This document shows positions 61,069 to 64,000 of a stretch of 64,000 bases of DNA, one piece after another (the stretch's first letter is position 1; each line of letters begins with the position of its first letter). The translations under genes were made by a program, and so were the position numbers. This stretch comes from Desulfobacterales bacterium (GTDB lineage Bacteria > Desulfobacterota > UBA8473): NCBI GenBank assembly GCA_016209225.1, contig JACQWO010000017.1, forward strand, positions 1 to 64,000. The letters are read 5' to 3'. Under the pieces are notes generated by a model, which was not told the origin of the DNA, ran no database searches, and saw nothing but the letters and a program-made list of their open reading frames with translations.

Positions 61069-62212
61069 AGTTTTCTTCACCAAACCCCGCCGCCTCAAGA
61101 TAGTCATCTATTTCAGCCCGGTCAATTTCCAGATATTCGGCAAAAGTGCCTCTTGATATCTTGCCTTCCATAAGGCATCTGCATGCAAGAGATATAAATC
61201 GTGAAGGGAACTTGGACGGCATCTCTTTGCCATATAACCCCTGGCGCATATCGCGATCCAGATCACGGAAATTCGGAGTTTCCAAAACCTTTGACGCCAG
61301 TGGTTTTTTAATTATTCCTAGGTTAACAAGTCTCCAAAGAACCGCTTCCGTTGAGACACCAAACTCTTTCGCCAGTTCAATAATATCAATGATTCTGATT
61401 GCGTTGTCGGCAGCTGTCTCTTTGAGCGCATCGCGGAGATGAACTTCTGGCAAGAGCAGGCTTGAAGCGAAGATGTCTGCGTATTGTTCCGGCCTGGTTT
61501 TTATTGTGCTGTTGCCAATTTCTTCAGGAGAGAAAACATTCCAGGTTATAATATGAAATAGCTCATGTGCCAGGTCAAAATTTCTTCTCCATGGCGCATC
61601 ATTGACGTTAATGAGTATGCCAACCCCAATAGTGTTATCTACAACACTGGCGCCGGAGACACCATCCCCCAAAGACAAATGAAGAATTTTGAAACGAAGC
61701 TTATTTTCGAGCACATTAAGCAAATTCAAGGAAGGACGAGAACCCAGGTCAAGGAAATTGTGAATATCAGCGCCAAGTTTACCGGCCTGCTCAAAGCCAT
61801 TGTAAGAGAAATCATCCCGATCATAATTTTTCTGAATATCTTTCCATCGTCGCTTGAGTCCAAGCAGGTGTTCCAGGTTACTGTAATTTTCCAGAAAAGA
61901 AAGGAATTGGCGCTGCATTTGATTTACATCTGTTTTTCCTGCCTTTCTCCACAAGGGCACAGGATCGGGAGCAACGTCGGATTCCAGGAAATAGTCCAGA
62001 TTTCTGCCATATAGACGTGCCATCATAATCAATTCATGGGCATTTATCTTCCTTGCACCTTTTTCAATGGCAGAAAGAGTCTGGTAGTTTTTAAACCCAA
62101 GTTTCTTAGCTGCTTCGGTAATTGAAAAACCTGAGGCATCTCTTGCAGCTAGAATCCTTTTCCCCAGGACATCTTCTCCCTTTCCTTTGGACATCATGAC
62201 GTCCCCCTCCAT
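61046..62212 (-). CDS. XRE-family regulator with ImmA/IrrE metallopeptidase domain
   Basis: A 388-residue protein. The N-terminal helix-turn-helix (about 12-75, LGKRILAARDASGFSITEAAKKLG, then FKNYQTLSAIEKG) binds DNA. The C-terminal COG2856 domain has the zinc-protease motif FDLAHELFHIITW (HExxH) near 215. Such proteins cleave or sense repressors and are common regulators of toxin-antitoxin or mobile modules. A symmetrical operator lies directly upstream and a truncated PIN gene overlaps its end, so it was probably the antitoxin of an XRE-COG2856/PIN pair. Confidence 0.85.
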   Translation of the reverse strand: MEGDVMMSKGKGEDVLGKRILAARDASGFSITEAAKKLGFKNYQTLSAIEKGARKINAHELIMMARLYGRNLDYFLESDVAPDPVPLWRKAGKTDVNQMQRQFLSFLENYSNLEHLLGLKRRWKDIQKNYDRDDFSYNGFEQAGKLGADIHNFLDLGSRPSLNLLNVLENKLRFKILHLSLGDGVSGASVVDNTIGVGILINVNDAPWRRNFDLAHELFHIITWNVFSPEEIGNSTIKTRPEQYADIFASSLLLPEVHLRDALKETAADNAIRIIDIIELAKEFGVSTEAVLWRLVNLGIIKKPLASKVLETPNFRDLDRDMRQGLYGKEMPSKFPSRFISLACRCLMEGKISRGTFAEYLEIDRAEIDDYLEAAGFGEENYAKIAAA

Positions 62213-62216
62213 AATT

Positions 62217-62261
62217 ATTTCTTATATTATTATTAATCGTATTAGGAATTATATAAGAAAT
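62217..62261 (-). promoter_or_regulatory. operator upstream of the XRE-ImmA gene
   Basis: ATTTCTTATAT and ATATAAGAAAT are perfect 11-bp inverted half-sites 23 bp apart, just upstream of the start of the XRE gene. They overlap AT-rich promoter-like sequence, as expected for autorepression. Confidence 0.7.
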
Positions 62262-62361
62262 ATTTACCCATTTGTCAAGCATTAAAAGTAAATTTTCATT
62301 AGGGAAATTCCAGGGTCACCATATTATCCAGCACTTTTTTAAAGTGCTGGAGTTCAACGTG

Positions 62362-62631
62362 CTAGGATTTATTGCCGACCTTATTTACGATGGATCTTTC
62401 TATCCCCAAAAGGAGTTCGTCAACTCCACAGAAGATGATATGAAAGTCATCATGAGTGGCAACGAGCTGAAGGTTGTGGATAGAATTGACAATCTGCGGT
62501 TTCCAATCCCGTTGGGAGACTACATCTCCACTGTATTGATAATTGAGATGGGAGCAGAAGAGTTCGGTGAGCTTCTCATGGCTGTTGAGATTTCTCAGTT
62601 TGTCATATACTTGCCCTTTGACAGTGTTCAT
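62362..62631 (-). pseudogene. N-terminal fragment of a type IIG restriction-methyltransferase-like protein
   Basis: 89 residues. HEKLTELFCSHLNYQYSGDV and THDDFHIIFCGVDELLLGIE recall the N-terminus of type IIG (Eco57I-type) enzymes, where a nuclease-like domain precedes the methylase. The rest of the about 900-residue protein is absent; the frame stops and a hairpin (CCAGCACTTT/AAAGTGCTGG, 62329-62350) follows. The similarity is judged by eye and moderate. Confidence 0.4.
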
Positions 62632-62663
62632 ATTGGGCGCCTCTATGTTTTCCTCAGTCTTTT

Positions 62664-62897
62664 TTATTTACCCTGAGGTGGACGGGTTAAGGGATCGCCC
62701 TGCCAGGCACCAGCCGTTTTTTCAAAAAAACCTGGATGCCAGCCTCGTGCTTCCGGCGTGTCTGCCGCAGGTTCGGATTTCAAGCGCGGCTGAACCACCA
62801 CGACCACATCCACTTCCTGATCTGTTATGTCCACGGGCATCTGTATCTTCAAAATACCGTCTTTCCCCACATGGGAGGTCAACTCTATACTTTTCAT
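62664..62897 (-). CDS. small antitoxin-like protein
   Basis: A 77-residue protein: an N-terminal beta segment (SIELTSHVGKDGILKIQMPV, then VDVVVVVQP), then a tail with WHPGFFEKTAGAWQGDPLTR. This combination is common in small genes that precede VapC-type PIN toxins. No toxin gene follows here; the next frame is the type IIG fragment. The start is supported by its fit to the family and by the upstream AT-rich gap. The role is inferred. Confidence 0.55.
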   Translation of the reverse strand: MKSIELTSHVGKDGILKIQMPVDITDQEVDVVVVVQPRLKSEPAADTPEARGWHPGFFEKTAGAWQGDPLTRPPQGK

Positions 62898-63046
62898 GAT
62901 CCACCCTCCATTACGATTGTTTTTAACAACCCTGCCCTAACATTTCAACATTTAGTCCATAAAGAGTCAGGGTATAACATTTTATTGGATAATCCATCCC
63001 TGAAAAGTTCCTGTCATGATTTTCAATATCAAGCTATACAAGCTTT

Positions 63047-63265
63047 TCAAATGTCATTTTTCTCACGTGTCTTATATTCCGCTGCCTGTTCACGGACTTC
63101 AATTTGTTCGGCAGGAATCTTGACGACCTTCCCATCTCGCCAGATTACAATGGGATGCCCTGCTCTCTTGTGAGCCGCTATGGCTTTAGCAACTGCTTTT
63201 ACAAGAGCCTCCTCAGCTCTAATTTCCAAAGGAATGTCCGTTAGTTTTTCTTCTCTTGCTTTCAT
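63047..63265 (-). CDS. small partner protein of the zeta-toxin-like gene
   Basis: A 72-residue charged protein with AKAIAAHKRAGHPIVIWRDG and KVVKIPAEQIEV. It starts in the last codon of the zeta-like gene (ATGA overlap), so the two are translated together and it is probably the antitoxin of the pair. No structure-based family is recognised. The order toxin then antitoxin is less usual for zeta systems. Confidence 0.65.
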   Translation of the reverse strand: MKAREEKLTDIPLEIRAEEALVKAVAKAIAAHKRAGHPIVIWRDGKVVKIPAEQIEVREQAAEYKTREKNDI

Positions 63266-63840
63266 TATATCTCCATATCGTCTACTATCATAGAGAAAAC
63301 ATTGCTGTCTATGATTTGTAACTTTCCGGATATTTCGAACGCAATCATCTTGGGAAAATCGGTTGAGTTATCAAAGAACTCCCAGAAATCCATTAATGGC
63401 CGATAAATCTGAAACAAATTCGATAGTCCCCTATAGAAACGGCGGCGGACAACCTTTTCAGGCACATTATGACCTCCTTGTGCCACACGCCCGGCAATGC
63501 GTTTGAGAGCAATATCAATACTGCGAACCCATAAGAAAAATAGATAGATCCGAAATCCACGCTCCCGTAAATCCTTCAAAAGGCGTACATATCCTTTTCC
63601 GGCCAAAGTTGTTTCAAATCCGAAGTCACTGCTACGGTCTGCCAGCAAATGAAGCTGTTCAATCATCAGTCTCCCGGCCCGAATCGCGGCCTGCTCCGGC
63701 GAAAATGGTGATATCCCTTCAGCAATAAGGTCGGCATTTACAAACTCCAGACATTTTACATAATTGGGGAGAAATTCTCTTGCAAAGGTTGTTTTACCCG
63801 CGCCATTTGGTCCGGCGACAATGTATACATTTGGGGACAT
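63265..63840 (-). CDS. zeta-toxin-like P-loop kinase
   Basis: A 191-residue protein of the zeta toxin family (UDP-N-acetylglucosamine kinase-like). Walker A is VAGPNGAGKTTFAREFLP (about residues 8-25), followed by FVNADLIAEGISPF and the substrate-binding DFGFETTLAG. A basic segment RVAQGGHNVPEKVVRRRF lies near 120-137. Zeta toxins phosphorylate UDP-GlcNAc and stop wall synthesis unless blocked. The start matches the usual MSPNVYIVAGPNG position. The antitoxin candidate overlaps its stop. Upstream 160 bp to the window end hold nothing recognised. Confidence 0.85.
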   Translation of the reverse strand: MSPNVYIVAGPNGAGKTTFAREFLPNYVKCLEFVNADLIAEGISPFSPEQAAIRAGRLMIEQLHLLADRSSDFGFETTLAGKGYVRLLKDLRERGFRIYLFFLWVRSIDIALKRIAGRVAQGGHNVPEKVVRRRFYRGLSNLFQIYRPLMDFWEFFDNSTDFPKMIAFEISGKLQIIDSNVFSMIVDDMEI

Positions 63841-64000
63841 AGAACTGTTTCCATTAGCAATGACACATGTGATGGGCAGTGTGATGACCGTTCATGCAAT
63901 ACGTGCACAAAACCGAATATTGCCTTGCCTTTTCCCCCCACACTTATTCTGATGAAGCAAGCGCCATCCCGTTAATTAGCTGACCATGCCGATGGGAAAA

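Overview
The window looks like the chromosome of a strictly anaerobic Desulfobacterota (deltaproteobacterium-like) or related acetogenic/syntrophic bacterium. The reasons are a bacterial-type Wood-Ljungdahl cluster joined to heterodisulfide-reductase (Hdr) genes, a Gram-negative porin next to amt-glnK, a full-length GlnD, and several kinds of intergenic palindromic repeat of the sort common in that phylum. The taxonomic call is inference; there is no rRNA here.

Layout. 1-305: end of an IS3-family element. 0.3-9.3 kb: a yacP-like gene, then on the minus strand a housekeeping block (small zinc-ribbon ORF, CBS-ACT protein, priA, def, fmt, DUF116, rsmB, tRNA-Pro, FabK/nitronate-monooxygenase-like). 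9.8-15.4 kb: DUF47-pit phosphate transport, cold-shock protein, a GC-richer ABC-F gene, nadE. 15.4-25 kb: a nitrogen-assimilation block on the minus strand (glnA, glnB, amt, glnD, glnK, second amt, porin, receiver protein) in which glnA carries an internal deletion and the second amt a frame-breaking 155-bp tandem duplication. 25-31 kb: methyltransferase, HU, moaA, enoyl-CoA hydratase, acyl-CoA ligase. 31-33.25 kb: an integrase-less cluster of gene cassettes with attC-like sites (a TIR-like protein, a DUF4160/DUF2442 pair, a small membrane protein), enclosed by inverted repeats. 33.7-37.5 kb: ComEA-like gene, a relic of a 23S-intervening-sequence protein gene, cimA and lysC.

37.8-58.5 kb is the core of the window: fhs, cooC, folD, acsD, cooS/acsA, acsB, acsC, acsE, hdrC, hdrB, a giant hdrA, mvhD, metV and metF, all on the plus strand behind one promoter region that contains a 20-bp palindromic operator. 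Together they cover the methyl branch from formate to methyl-THF and the carbonyl branch to acetyl-CoA; formate dehydrogenase is absent. The metV/metF/hdrABC/mvhD set matches the known MetFV-HdrABC-MvhD methylene-THF reductase complex, but here HdrA (1473 aa) is an HdrA - GltD/NfnB-like - HdrA fusion, and mvhD reads through an in-frame TGA at a conserved cysteine position, so it is probably a selenoprotein.

The gaps of this cluster contain several members of a short terminal-inverted-repeat element (GTAACTACTCAGG ends), one with a perfect 8-bp target duplication. 58.6-64 kb: a DEAD-box helicase, then an accessory zone with a RAYT transposase and REP palindromes, an ImmA/IrrE-type regulator with a truncated PIN gene, a type IIG enzyme fragment, an antitoxin-like gene and a zeta-toxin-like pair.

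The strongest candidates for something new are the HdrA-GltD-HdrA methylene-THF reductase complex with Sec-MvhD, the TIR cassette in the attC cluster, and the terminal-inverted-repeat element family in the Wood-Ljungdahl operon.
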